Shown piece by piece: positions 33,898 to 42,525 of a stretch of 64,000 nt of DNA. How positions within the stretch are numbered: the first letter of the stretch is position 1; each line of letters starts with the position of its first letter. The notes beneath the pieces were generated by a model. It was not told where the DNA came from. It saw only the letters and a program-made list of their open reading frames with translations, and ran no database searches. This DNA is from Desulfurivibrio sp044068625 (lineage in GTDB: Bacteria; Desulfobacterota; Desulfobulbia; Desulfobulbales; Desulfurivibrionaceae). The translations under genes and the position numbers were made by a program. The stretch is taken from positions 28,782 to 92,781 of the forward strand of contig NZ_JBIPKH010000013.1 in assembly GCF_044068625.1 (NCBI RefSeq), read 5' to 3'.

Positions 33898-33933
33898 AAG
33901 CCCTGCCGCTTGTTAAACAAAGCGGCAGGGCTT
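33898..33933 (-). terminator. Intrinsic terminator of the PEP-CTERM gene
   Basis: Perfect 14-bp stem AAGCCCTGCCGCTT/AAGCGGCAGGGCTT with an 8-base loop, followed on the minus strand by a run of T (the A run at 33893-33899 on the plus strand). It isolates the PEP-CTERM gene from the DUF218 group downstream. Confidence 0.9.
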
Positions 33934-33966
33934 TTGGTTTGCTTATTGATTTGCGGTGTTAATTAA

Positions 33967-34695
33967 TTACGCCACCTGTACCCGGCGGCGAGCGACCCCG
34001 ACGAGGCCGGCAAGCCCAGCCCCGAAGAGCAGCAAGGTGCCGGGTTCGGGAACTCCGATTACGTCATTGGCACACCAAGGAGCGTAGGCAATCGCGTAGC
34101 TTGTGCCCAAGATGATATCGAATGAGCTAAGATCGTAGGTCAGGAACCCGGTATTTGTCGCCTCATTTGTCCAAGTCCAACTCATGAAAGAACCAGAGTC
34201 GGCAACGAGGGTAAGGTCACCCCACTCAATGCCATTCGGGTGTCCTATGCGCCCTCCATCGGCATAAGTGTAGCTATAATCATCGGCTACGGTGTAAAGG
34301 GCCTGGCCGACACCGTCGATACCATGATCAGAGTAGTAACCCTCATAGGTCGATTGATGAGAGCCATTTGCGCCAGTTTGTTGACGGGCCATGTAGTCCC
34401 AGGCTTCGAAGCCGGTCGATGTGTCCGTGTTAATAAACAAGGAGTCAAATAACGTGCGATTGGACATGTAAATTGCCACTGAATCAAGCTGGTTGGTCAC
34501 ATTATCGTACGTCACACTCATGCTAGTAACCTGCGGAGAGCTACCAATCTCATCTTGGTTGGGGAACACATCCCACCCCGGGAAGGTATACCAGGTGTCC
34601 TGGTAGTTATCGGTGATCAGCGCGGCTGATGCAGTCCCCACCACCAGGCATCCGAACAAGGCCGACATGGCCAATGCTGCAATCTTCTTTTTCAT
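33967..34695 (-). CDS. PEP-CTERM sorting-domain protein (exosortase substrate)
   Basis: 242 aa. A signal peptide (1-25, ending TASA) and, at the C-terminus, VPEP (residues 215-218), a hydrophobic stretch and RRR: a textbook PEP-CTERM sorting signal. The middle has no family I recognise; it is rich in Tyr, Asp and Gly like other secreted PEP-CTERM proteins. It would be exported by Sec, recognised by the exosortase at 35000 and deposited in the EPS matrix. SD AAGGAG. Controlled from a near-perfect sigma54 promoter with two inverted-repeat sites upstream, and closed by its own terminator. Confidence 0.92.
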   Translation of the reverse strand: MKKKIAALAMSALFGCLVVGTASAALITDNYQDTWYTFPGWDVFPNQDEIGSSPQVTSMSVTYDNVTNQLDSVAIYMSNRTLFDSLFINTDTSTGFEAWDYMARQQTGANGSHQSTYEGYYSDHGIDGVGQALYTVADDYSYTYADGGRIGHPNGIEWGDLTLVADSGSFMSWTWTNEATNTGFLTYDLSSFDIILGTSYAIAYAPWCANDVIGVPEPGTLLLFGAGLAGLVGVARRRVQVA

Positions 34696-34774
34696 CTCTC
34701 TCTCTCCTTATAGTGTGTTCAGTTAGGTGTCGCCGGACTATGTTTACTCATCTCTAACCCTTGCCCCATTCCAC

Positions 34775-34790
34775 TGCAATCGTTGTGCCA
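34775..34790 (-). promoter_or_regulatory. Sigma54 promoter of the PEP-CTERM gene
   Basis: On the minus strand it reads TGGCACAACGATTGCA, a full match to TGGCAC-N5-TTGCA. It lies 80-95 bp before the start codon. This is the best sigma54 site found in the window. Confidence 0.88.
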
Positions 34791-34895
34791 TTTGCGGGCA
34801 AACCCTGTGGATGCGCTTAAAGTGCTGAAATTATCAGGTAAAATTAATAGTGAAAAATTAACGGGCCTTCCGGCGTGAGGGTGCCTCCTGTGCTG

Positions 34896-34913
34896 TTTTC
34901 CGAAAAAGCGGAA
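34896..34913 (-). promoter_or_regulatory. Candidate activator site A (TTCCG-N6-CGGAA)
   Basis: TTTTCCGAAAAAGCGGAA, an inverted repeat centred about 128 bp upstream of the -12 box of the PEP-CTERM sigma54 promoter. Related to sites B (34953-34971) and C (36722-36740). The likely protein is the PAS/AAA+ activator encoded at 37455-39053, by association only. Confidence 0.55.
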
Positions 34914-34952
34914 TAATTCAAAAAAAAAGCGGTATATCAGTCTGTAACAACT

Positions 34953-34971
34953 TTTTCCGCTTTCCGGAAAA
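34953..34971 (-). promoter_or_regulatory. Candidate activator site B (TTCCG-N5-CGGAA)
   Basis: TTTTCCGCTTTCCGGAAAA, centred 57 bp further upstream than site A. Paired sites at this distance are usual for sigma54 enhancer elements. Confidence 0.55.
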
Positions 34972-34999
34972 CAGAACGATTGACATAAAGGTCTAATAA

Positions 35000-36610
35000 T
35001 CAGGGAAATGGATCCGGTGTCCGCCATTGAATGGCGGAAAGGGATGTTTGTGTAAACTTCCGTAGCAGTTCACGCTGGTCATCACAGCCCAGCAGTCCGC
35101 ATTCGATGGACAGCGCTATGGCGACGCCTTCATTACGTTTTTCGGGCATGATCCCCATGGCCTCGGCCAGTTTGGCCTGTAAGCGACTGGTCACTGGCTG
35201 TCCGGCCACTTCGTACCAGGCCCAGACCAGATGCTCGCGTCCGGCAATATGTCCTCGATATTCCACTACGCTTATACCCTCGGAGTTCAGCCGGACGAAT
35301 TCGGTGTTCCGGCTGACAGGTTGCCAGTTCTTTCCCACCAGGCTGTTGCCGCGCTGGAACAGGTGGTGCCCACGGTCCTGCTGGGGATAGACTGCCCGGT
35401 AGACATGGATGAGGGAGTCTTGCCATGGGTAGCTGGCCCTTCCCTCCCGAGCATTGCTGAAAGAGGGCTGCCAGGCCGGGTTGGCGGCAACCTGTTCGAT
35501 CACCCCGAGGTGATCCGGCAGAGGTAAGGGGGCGGAGGCGTTCGGATCGTGAATTTCATTCGGCACAAAAGCGCGCGGCAGTAGCAGCAGCAGTGCGCCG
35601 ATGGCGGCGGCAGCCAGGGTCGAATACGTCACTGCGGGAGTGGGGTTTGCCCCGGCGCAGGCTGAGGCCCCCGGCGATTTAGCTCCCTGGCCCCGGGATC
35701 TGCCGTTGGCAGCCGTCCCTTTGGCCTTGCCGGCCAATTCGCGGTCCGTCAGCCAGTTGGCGAAAAACAGCACCGGGGCCATGGCCACCACAAACAGCAC
35801 CCAGCCGTAGAGATAGTGATCGCGGATCAGATAGTGCTGTATATCGGTATAGTTGCCGATCAGTACCAGGGTCCAGATCCGTATCCAGTTGGAAACCACC
35901 GCGGCCCCGACCGAGACTGCCACCACCAGCAAACGGTAACCCCACCGTCGCAGGTACAGGGCGCTGTAGAATACCGCCAGGGCCAGGGCGGAGAGAAAGA
36001 AACTCAGGCCGCTACAGGCTGAAGCGATCTCGAACACGCCGGCGGTGACGTGGATGAAATTGCCCTCAATGTAGGCCGTCACGCCGACGAGAGCGATCAT
36101 GGCCCCGACCACCCTGGTCGCGATGGCCTGCAGCAGCGGGTCCAGTATCCAGAAGGGCAGCAGGCCGAAGTACAGGTAAAGCACCGGCATCGCCAGTCGC
36201 CGGCCGGCGATGCCGCCGAAGGCCAGGCCGGTTACGGCCAGTATCAGCGGTGGTACCAGCAGCACCCGGCTCGAGTTGATGTACAGCAACTCCATCAGCG
36301 ACAGCAGGCCCACCAGGATGAACAGTGGCGCCAGCATCCACCAGTTGGGCGCGAGACTCAGCGGGGGATTCCGCTGCCAGTGGGTCCAGCCCATCCAGAC
36401 CGCCATGCCCAGAACCATGTACCCGTGGGAGTAGACCCCCACCCCGGCAAACGACCACCAGGCTTGATGTATCCAGGCAAACACCGACGCCATGCCCAGC
36501 CATGCCCCGGTAGCCAGCAAGACGGTGGCAATCAGCGCCGGCAGGAGATGGAAGGGGATCCCGTGTGGGCTGACAAGGCCCGGCGGGCGCTGACCATGTT
36601 GTATTCCCAT
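35000..36610 (-). CDS. Exosortase fused to an EpsI domain
   Basis: 536 aa. About eight membrane segments in residues 20-290 carry the exosortase triad: Cys199 in 'EIASACSGLSFF', Arg244 in 'NWIRIW' and His265 in 'RDHYLYGW'. After a Gly/Ala-rich linker and one more membrane segment, the last ~200 residues match the EpsI (DUF3485) periplasmic domain ('LVWAWYEVAGQPVTSRLQAK'). The enzyme is thought to cleave PEP-CTERM proteins and pass them to the surface. The ATG has GAGGG upstream; a TTCCG-type inverted repeat lies about 120 bp before it. The fused form occurs in XrtA-like exosortases. Confidence 0.93.
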   Translation of the reverse strand: MGIQHGQRPPGLVSPHGIPFHLLPALIATVLLATGAWLGMASVFAWIHQAWWSFAGVGVYSHGYMVLGMAVWMGWTHWQRNPPLSLAPNWWMLAPLFILVGLLSLMELLYINSSRVLLVPPLILAVTGLAFGGIAGRRLAMPVLYLYFGLLPFWILDPLLQAIATRVVGAMIALVGVTAYIEGNFIHVTAGVFEIASACSGLSFFLSALALAVFYSALYLRRWGYRLLVVAVSVGAAVVSNWIRIWTLVLIGNYTDIQHYLIRDHYLYGWVLFVVAMAPVLFFANWLTDRELAGKAKGTAANGRSRGQGAKSPGASACAGANPTPAVTYSTLAAAAIGALLLLLPRAFVPNEIHDPNASAPLPLPDHLGVIEQVAANPAWQPSFSNAREGRASYPWQDSLIHVYRAVYPQQDRGHHLFQRGNSLVGKNWQPVSRNTEFVRLNSEGISVVEYRGHIAGREHLVWAWYEVAGQPVTSRLQAKLAEAMGIMPEKRNEGVAIALSIECGLLGCDDQRELLRKFTQTSLSAIQWRTPDPFP

Positions 36611-36721
36611 ATTCGAATAACAGCCCTCAGGTCGGCAGTGTCAGCGAAGCGAGCAGGCCGGTTACCTACGACAACAATGCACATATAACCAAAGTTTATT
36701 TGATTGCAAACCAAAACTACA

Positions 36722-36740
36722 TTTTTCCGAAAAACGGAAC
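36722..36740 (-). promoter_or_regulatory. Candidate activator site C upstream of the exosortase gene
   Basis: TTTTTCCGAAAAACGGAAC contains TTCCG-AAAAA-CGGAA, the same palindrome as sites A and B. No good sigma54 promoter is visible between it and the exosortase start; only a weak GG-N10-GC (minus strand, about 36653-36666) has the correct spacing. Confidence 0.45.
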
Positions 36741-36752
36741 TGATCGGAACAA

Positions 36753-36792
36753 AAAAACGGCCGGACGGCAAGTTACGCCGAGCCCGGCCAGT
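36753..36792 (-). terminator. Intrinsic terminator of the EPS export operon
   Basis: Outer stem GGCCGG/CCGGCC with an inner CGGC/GCCG stem, followed on the minus strand by a seven-T run (A run at 36750-36756 on the plus strand). It lies just after the PilZ gene. Confidence 0.75.
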
Positions 36793-36806
36793 TCAAAAAA
36801 GGGAAC

Positions 36807-37355
36807 TCAGTTGCAAAGCAGCAGCTCGCGCATCGCCCAACCGGACTTCTGGTCGAGAAAACCCAGCCCATACTGGCAAATTCCCTCCTGGTTGACCTGC
36901 CGCTGCCAACGGATCTCCGCCTGGCCACTGAAGCCGGGCAGGGGAAAATCCTCGCCGAAGATAAAGGAGATCTGGGCTCCGGGGGGCAGATTACCGGGGG
37001 TTTCGATCCGCATGCCGCCCTGGCCCAGGTCCAGGGTCCAGGCCGTTTGGCGGTCGGCATCGGCGGGGGGGCCATCCGCCGGGACCGGCAGCAGTTGCAG
37101 GCCCTGGCGGGTGGCGACCCGGGGATAGCGGCGCTGCCCTCTCTCCATCACCAGCCCCCGCTTCCAGGCCAGGTCGAGCAGGGCGTCACAGCCCCGAATA
37201 TACTGGGGGCACTTGTCCCACCAACGGGAACGGCAAAAGTTTTGAATATGTTCCGCCAGGGGCATATAAAGACCGCCCACGGTCAAGGCGCAGAGCTGCT
37301 TACAGCCCGGCGACCAGTAGGGGCATTCCCGAATCGGTACACGTGCGTAATCCAT
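36807..37355 (-). CDS. PilZ-domain protein, putative c-di-GMP receptor
   Basis: 182 aa from the ATG at 37355 (a GTG at 37412 would add 19 residues). The N-terminal third is Cys-rich ('CPYWSPGCKQLCAL', 'CRSRWWDKCPQYIRGC'), possibly binding a metal. The PilZ domain follows: 'RGQRRYPRVATR' provides the R-x-x-x-R motif and 'TLDLGQGGMRIE' the D-x-(S)-x-x-G motif, with Gly in place of Ser. PilZ domains bind c-di-GMP. As the last gene of the export operon it could let c-di-GMP act on the export apparatus directly, independent of the riboswitch. Confidence 0.8.
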   Translation of the reverse strand: MDYARVPIRECPYWSPGCKQLCALTVGGLYMPLAEHIQNFCRSRWWDKCPQYIRGCDALLDLAWKRGLVMERGQRRYPRVATRQGLQLLPVPADGPPADADRQTAWTLDLGQGGMRIETPGNLPPGAQISFIFGEDFPLPGFSGQAEIRWQRQVNQEGICQYGLGFLDQKSGWAMRELLLCN

Positions 37356-37454
37356 GGCATCCACCGCCGCAAAGGTTGATAATTTTTGCGGCATCCAGCT
37401 TGCAAAAAACACGCCATGGGGGCTGTGCCGGGGCGGATCTCCCCCGCTGCCCCT

Positions 37455-39053
37455 TTATTTTTTATTGGGGATCAAACCGTAGCGCTTCATCTTCTCATAG
37501 AAGGTGGTCTTGCCCAGGCCCAGAATCCGGGCCACCGCCTGGGGATTGCCCTCGTAGCGATCCACCGCGGTGGCCAGAATCTTGGCCTCCAGCTCGGCAA
37601 TGGTATCCTTCAAGGGCTGCTCCAGCATCCGTTTTTCAATCAGGGCCGCCTCCTTGCGGTCGCCGCCGCAAGAGATATTTTGTTCGAAGGCCAGCTCCTT
37701 CTCGGTGATCACATTGTCCTTGGCCAGCAGCACCGCCCGCCGGATCACGTTCTCCAGTTCACGGATATTGCCCGGCCAGTCATACTGCAACAGCCGGTCG
37801 ATGATCCGGTTGGGCAGATAGTCGATCTCCTTCTTGAAGGCGGTACGATACTTCTTGATGAAGTGGGTGATCAGGGGCACGATATCCTCCCGCCGCTCCC
37901 GCAGGGGCGGCAAGTGAATATTGATCACGTTGAGCCGGTAGTAGAGGTCGCGGCGGAAGCGCTTCTCCTCCACCGCCACGGCCAGATCGCTGTTGGTGGC
38001 GGTAATCACCCGCACGTTGGTACTCACCGCCTCGTTACCCCCCACCCGGACAATCTCGCCGTTCTGCAGCACCCGCAGCAGGGCCGCCTGCATCCTGGGG
38101 CTGATATCGCCGATCTCGTCGAGGAAGATGGTGCCGTTGTCGGCCACTTCAAATTTACCCATCCGCCGGGCGGTGGCGCCGGTAAAGGCCCCCCGCTCGT
38201 AGCCGAAAAGATCGCTCTCCAGCAGGCTCTCGGCCACCGCCGCGCAGTTGAACTTGAGAAAGGCCTTGTCCTGGCGCCCGCTGCGCCGATGGATGATGTC
38301 GGCCACCAACTCCTTGCCGGTCCCCGACTCTCCGGTGATCAGAATGGTGGCATCGGAATCGGCCACGTGGTGGATCAGCTCCCGCAGTTCCCTGAGCTTG
38401 CGCGATTCGCCCACCATCTCGTCCTGCTGCTGGCCGAACCGGTCCAGCTCCCGCTTTAAAACGTTAACCTCTCGACTCAACTCCTGCCGGACCTTTTCAC
38501 TCTCATGGAGGGCCTCAATCTTCTGGTGAAGGACCGATTCGATATTGCCGTGCATCGCGGCCAGCTCGGCCTCCTGCTTCTTGCGCCGGGAGATGTCGCG
38601 CATGACCACCATCACCAGTTGCTCCCCCAGATACCCCTGGAAAGCAACATAGTTGTACTCCACATAAACCTCGCCGATCTTTCGCTCAAAAAGCTCGTTG
38701 GAATTCTGCTGGGCCCGGGATTGCTCCACCGGGCACTCGGGGCAAGGAGCTTCGTTGCAATTAAGGGCGTCATGACAGAAACGCCCCCGGAGATCACCGA
38801 AGGTGGCAATGGCGCTGGCGTTCATGTATTCGATGACAAAATCGCCCCGAATCAGAAAGATCATGTCCGACATCACCTCAAAGAGGGCCACCCGGTTCCG
38901 ACTCAGGCGCTCCACCTCTCTGTGGGCATTGTCGATCTCCGTCTTCATGGCTTTGTCATCGGTTAATTCGCCGGGCAGCTCACCGGGCCGATAAGCCGGC
39001 CCGGAGAAGTTTCTGACGGCCGAGCCGCCGGTTTTGAAATTACCCATCTGCAT
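37455..39053 (-). CDS. PAS-domain sigma54-dependent transcription activator
   Basis: 532 aa; the ATG at 39053 overlaps the stop of the tyrosine kinase gene (TGATG). N-terminal coiled region, PAS domain with a Cys cluster ('CHDALNCNEAPCPECP'), a coiled linker, then AAA+ with 'GESGTGKELVADIIH', GAFTGA and 'TIFLDEIGDIS', and a Fis-type HTH ('NPQAVARILGLGKTTFYEKM'). No receiver domain, so activity is set by PAS ligand, redox or protein contact rather than phosphorylation. Found in the EPS export operon; a candidate regulator of the PEP-CTERM and exosortase genes through the TTCCG-N-CGGAA sites. Confidence 0.88.
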   Translation of the reverse strand: MQMGNFKTGGSAVRNFSGPAYRPGELPGELTDDKAMKTEIDNAHREVERLSRNRVALFEVMSDMIFLIRGDFVIEYMNASAIATFGDLRGRFCHDALNCNEAPCPECPVEQSRAQQNSNELFERKIGEVYVEYNYVAFQGYLGEQLVMVVMRDISRRKKQEAELAAMHGNIESVLHQKIEALHESEKVRQELSREVNVLKRELDRFGQQQDEMVGESRKLRELRELIHHVADSDATILITGESGTGKELVADIIHRRSGRQDKAFLKFNCAAVAESLLESDLFGYERGAFTGATARRMGKFEVADNGTIFLDEIGDISPRMQAALLRVLQNGEIVRVGGNEAVSTNVRVITATNSDLAVAVEEKRFRRDLYYRLNVINIHLPPLRERREDIVPLITHFIKKYRTAFKKEIDYLPNRIIDRLLQYDWPGNIRELENVIRRAVLLAKDNVITEKELAFEQNISCGGDRKEAALIEKRMLEQPLKDTIAELEAKILATAVDRYEGNPQAVARILGLGKTTFYEKMKRYGLIPNKK

Positions 39054-39916
39054 CACCTCTGCTGATCACGGGAGTAGTAGTAATCGCCGCCGTAAGCCCC
39101 GGAAAGCCGGCGCTCCAGCAGGTTGCTGCGATAGGCGTTGAAGACCACTCCGATAATTTTATCCGGGCCGATGGTTTCCACCAGTTGCCCCACATCATCG
39201 CGCCGCGACTTGCCCTCCCTAACCACCAGCACCACCCCATCCACCAGACCGGCCAGAATGGCGGTCTCCGCCGCCATCTGCAAAGGGGGGCTGTCGATCA
39301 GGATATAGCGATCGGGATAGCGGGCGGCCACCTCCCGGATCATGGCGGCCAGTTTTTCCGAACCCAGCAGCTCGGCCGGGTTGGCCGGGGGAGCGCCGCT
39401 GGGAATGATGGAAAGCTTATCAAGCCCGCTCTTGCGGATCAGGTGGCCCAGATCGACCCCCTCCCGCAGATGATCGGCCAACCCCGACTGGTTGTTCTCC
39501 AAGCCGAACATGGCGGCCAAAGCGGGCCGCCGCAGGTCGCAATCGACGACCAGGGCGTGCTCCTCCACCCCCTGGGCCAGGGATACGGCCAAGCCGGCGC
39601 AGACAAAGGTCTTACCCTCCCCAGGGGCGGCACTCACCACCAGGATGGTCCGGGCAGCCCTGGTGCCGGCCTGCGGATGGAGAATCCGGGTCCGCAGGCG
39701 GCGAAACTCCTCGGCCACCCCGGAGGCCGCCCCCAAGGCCGCCACCAGCCTTTCATCCCAGCTCCCCCTCACCTGGAGGGCGACCGGGCCGCTCCGGGCC
39801 GGCGTGGCCGGGGCGGCCGGCTCTTCAGCTCCACCCTCCATTTCCCCAGCGCCGACAACCGGTTCCTCCCGGTCGATGGCCTTTACCTTGCTTAAGGCTT
39901 TAAATACCTTTCCCAC
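39053..39916 (-). CDS. Tyrosine autokinase (CpsD/CapB-like, exosortase-associated)
   Basis: 287 aa from GTG 39916 (GGGAG upstream); a longer frame would run into the ATPase gene. Walker A 'VSAAPGEGKTFVCAGLA', Walker A' 'ALVVDCDLRRPALAA', Walker B 'YILIDSPPL' and a C-terminal Tyr cluster ('YGGDYYYSRDQQR') are the marks of BY-kinases of polysaccharide export. The N-terminus ('VGKVFKALSKV') matches the exosortase-linked subfamily. It acts with the chain-length protein at 40946; the cycle of Tyr phosphorylation controls polymer length. Confidence 0.9.
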   Translation of the reverse strand: MGKVFKALSKVKAIDREEPVVGAGEMEGGAEEPAAPATPARSGPVALQVRGSWDERLVAALGAASGVAEEFRRLRTRILHPQAGTRAARTILVVSAAPGEGKTFVCAGLAVSLAQGVEEHALVVDCDLRRPALAAMFGLENNQSGLADHLREGVDLGHLIRKSGLDKLSIIPSGAPPANPAELLGSEKLAAMIREVAARYPDRYILIDSPPLQMAAETAILAGLVDGVVLVVREGKSRRDDVGQLVETIGPDKIIGVVFNAYRSNLLERRLSGAYGGDYYYSRDQQR

Positions 39917-39947
39917 AGAATCACTCCCGTTGGCATCCGCCCCGCGC

Positions 39948-40946
39948 TCAAAACCGAGCCCAGGAATTAAAAAGCCGCCGCACCGCTTGCACCATCCCCT
40001 CCGGCTCCGCGAAATAACCGCCCTGCCAGATCCAGACCCCGGCCAGCACCAGCAGCAGCGCCGCCAGGCCCGCTCCCCAGAGGGCCGGTCGCCGCCCCTG
40101 CCAGGCTTTGCCGACCGGCAACGGCAACGGTTCCGCCTCCCCGGGGATGTGCAGATCCTGCACACAGGCCCGGACCGTTTCCGCTTCGATCACCGGCCGA
40201 CTCTCGGCAAACCCGGTGAGCAGGGCCTGATCGGCCAGGATATTGATCAGCCGCGGCACCCCGCCGCTGGCCTTGTGGATCAGATCGATGGCCGCGGCGC
40301 TGAACAGATCGAACCGCCGGGCCCCGGCCTGCTGCAGCCGAAAAGTGATATAGCCGGCGGTGGCGGCCCGATCGAAGGATTCAAGATGGAACCGGATCGC
40401 GATCCGCTGGCGCAGGGGCAGCAGACGCTGGCCACCCAGGCGCTGGTTGAGTTCCGGCTGGCCCACCAGAAAAACCCCCAGCACTCCCGCCGCCGCCCCC
40501 TGCTGGTTGGAGAGCAGCCGGATCTCCTCCAGCAGCTCCACCGGCAGCACCTGGGCCTCGTCGATGATCAGCAGCACCCGCTCCCCCGCCCGGCCGCTTT
40601 TGGCCAGAAAAGCGGTAAACTCCTCCATAAACCGGGCCTTGCTGCCGGCATAGGGGGTCAGGCCAAAACCGGCGGCCAGGGTATAGTAAAAATCGTCCAC
40701 CGTCAGCGAAGGGTTGCTGAGCAGGCAGACCCGGACCTGGCGATCCAGCGAGCGCAGCAGCAGGTGGAGCAGGGTGGTCTTGCCGGTCCCCACATCGCCG
40801 GTGAGCAGCAGAAACCCCTTGCGCTCCATGACCCCGTAACGCAAAACAGCCAAGGCCTCCTGGTGGGATTCGCCCATGAACACCGGCCCGGAGTCGGTGG
40901 TCAGGTCGAAGGGGTTTTTGCGCAGGCCGTAATATTTGGTATACAT
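39948..40946 (-). CDS. Exosortase-system-associated AAA ATPase (ExeA/GspA-like)
   Basis: 332 aa from the ATG at 40946, which shares a base with the preceding stop (TAATG). 'MYTKYYGLRKNPFDLTTDSGP' is the typical start. Walker A 'LTGDVGTGKTTLLHLLL' and Walker B 'VLLIIDEAQVLP' follow, with a C-terminal membrane segment ('LWGAGLAALLLVLAGVWIW'). These ATPases are regular members of PEP-CTERM EPS loci and resemble ExeA; their exact role (energising assembly of the export complex) is not proven. Confidence 0.88.
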   Translation of the reverse strand: MYTKYYGLRKNPFDLTTDSGPVFMGESHQEALAVLRYGVMERKGFLLLTGDVGTGKTTLLHLLLRSLDRQVRVCLLSNPSLTVDDFYYTLAAGFGLTPYAGSKARFMEEFTAFLAKSGRAGERVLLIIDEAQVLPVELLEEIRLLSNQQGAAAGVLGVFLVGQPELNQRLGGQRLLPLRQRIAIRFHLESFDRAATAGYITFRLQQAGARRFDLFSAAAIDLIHKASGGVPRLINILADQALLTGFAESRPVIEAETVRACVQDLHIPGEAEPLPLPVGKAWQGRRPALWGAGLAALLLVLAGVWIWQGGYFAEPEGMVQAVRRLFNSWARF

Positions 40947-42514
40947 TACAAAATGATCAAACCCCGCTGCCACAAGAGCAGCATGCCCACCCCCAGAGCC
41001 ACAAAACCGCAGCCCAGAAAAATCGCCCAGATAATGCCCCGCAGCCGCAGCCACCGCTTCTCGCGGGTGGTGGGCAGCAGCGGCACGGCACTGGTGACCG
41101 CCAACCCCAGGTACGCCTCCAGATCCCTGACATCCTTAAACGAGGTATCGGTAAACTCCCGGAGATAGGCCACCCCCAGGCCCAGCCCCAGACCGGCGGC
41201 GGCGGCCAGGATCATAAACTTGCGAAAATTGGGACTGAAAGGCTTGCCCGGCTGGTAAGCGGACTCGATGATCCGAAACTGGCTGCCCTTCTGCCGCCGC
41301 TCCAGCATCTCCGCCGATTCCGCCTCCAGACTCCGGGCCACCAGGGCCTGATAGTGGTGCTGCAACTGGCTGTAGTCCCTGGTCAAGGCCGCCCACTCCG
41401 CCTCCCGGACCGGGGTGGTCTCCACCCAGCGCTGCACCTGCTCGATCTGCTGGCGCACCGTTTCCTGCTCCCGGTTGAGGCGGGCCATGCTGATATCGAT
41501 CTCCTTGAGCTGCAGTGCCAACTGGGCCAACTGATTGTCCTGGAAGCGGGCGCCGGGCGCATCCGCCCCGGAAACATCCCCGGCGACGGGCTCTTCCAGA
41601 CCCGCCTCTTCCCGCTGGGCCCCCAGCAGGGTCTCCAGCCGGGCCTGCAACCGCCGAACATCGGGGTGACTGTCGGTATATCTGCCCCGCAACACCTCCA
41701 GCTCCTGGCGGACCCTGGCCAGCTCACTGGGAGGGGCGGGGCCGGCGACCACTCCGGCCTGCCCCTCAGCCAGGCGCAGGAGAATGTCCTGGCGCAGGCT
41801 GATCTGCTCCTGGATCAGAATCTGGGTGCGTTTGAGGTCCTGCAGGTTGTTCTGAATATTCTGATACTGGGCCTGGAGAGCGTTGAGCCGGGCGATATTG
41901 GCGGCCCGCTGTTCGGGCATTTCATTGTAATAGCGTAATTTATAGTCACGCATCCCCTCCTCCTGCTTATCCAGGGAGCTCTTGGCCATGGCCAGTTCAT
42001 CCCGGATGTAGGCCACGGTCTCGCTGACCCGCTCCTCCCGGAAACGGATGTTCTCCTCGATGAACTTGGCGGCCAGGGCGTTGGCGGCCAGCATCACCTG
42101 GCGGGGATCGTCGCCGGTATAGGCCACCCGGAAAACATCCGCCCCCCGCTGGGGCTCGATACTGATCTGCCGGCGCATGGCCGCCACCACATCCACCATG
42201 GGCAGCCGCTGGCGCAGTTCGGGATAGAGACCATGGCTCACGATGATCTCCTCCAGATTGGAGAGGCTGGTGACCTGCTGGCCCACGGTGTTGACCATCT
42301 CCAACAACCGGGTCTGGACGTCGGGGGACATCCGGGTGGGGTTGATCTGCTGCTGCTGATACATGATCAGGGCCGAGGCCTGATAAACCTTGGGGCTCTT
42401 GAGGTAGGCCCCCAGGCCGGCGCCCAGGCCGCAGAGCAGCAAGAGCAGAATGAGCCGGAGGTTGCGGGAGAGAAACCCCACGATCTTGTTTACCTGTTGC
42501 TGTTCGTCGCTCAT
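40946..42514 (-). CDS. Polysaccharide chain-length determinant (Wzz/GumC type)
   Basis: 522 aa from the ATG at 42514 (an ATG at 42532 overlaps the upstream stop and is the alternative). An N-terminal membrane segment ('LILLLLLCGLGAGLGAYL') and a C-terminal pair flank a long periplasmic coiled coil (about residues 160-400). 'KPFSPNFRKFMILAAAAGLGLGLG' is the conserved Pro-rich stretch before the second membrane segment. There is no fused kinase domain; the kinase is separate at 39053. Controls polymer length and links inner- and outer-membrane parts. Confidence 0.9.
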   Translation of the reverse strand: MSDEQQQVNKIVGFLSRNLRLILLLLLCGLGAGLGAYLKSPKVYQASALIMYQQQQINPTRMSPDVQTRLLEMVNTVGQQVTSLSNLEEIIVSHGLYPELRQRLPMVDVVAAMRRQISIEPQRGADVFRVAYTGDDPRQVMLAANALAAKFIEENIRFREERVSETVAYIRDELAMAKSSLDKQEEGMRDYKLRYYNEMPEQRAANIARLNALQAQYQNIQNNLQDLKRTQILIQEQISLRQDILLRLAEGQAGVVAGPAPPSELARVRQELEVLRGRYTDSHPDVRRLQARLETLLGAQREEAGLEEPVAGDVSGADAPGARFQDNQLAQLALQLKEIDISMARLNREQETVRQQIEQVQRWVETTPVREAEWAALTRDYSQLQHHYQALVARSLEAESAEMLERRQKGSQFRIIESAYQPGKPFSPNFRKFMILAAAAGLGLGLGVAYLREFTDTSFKDVRDLEAYLGLAVTSAVPLLPTTREKRWLRLRGIIWAIFLGCGFVALGVGMLLLWQRGLIIL

Positions 42515-42525
42515 GCTCGCCAATC

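Noticed and set aside
4383..34954. A 13-base word (CTGTAACAACTTT) shared by 4383-4395 upstream of the EPS promoter and 34942-34954 near the PEP-CTERM promoter
   Set aside because: Orientation relative to the promoters differs, and one 13-mer match in regions of this size is within chance.
36653..36668. Weak GG-N10-GC on the minus strand as a sigma54 promoter of the exosortase gene
   Set aside because: Only the invariant dinucleotides fit; the rest of the -24 box is wrong, and such a pattern is common by chance.
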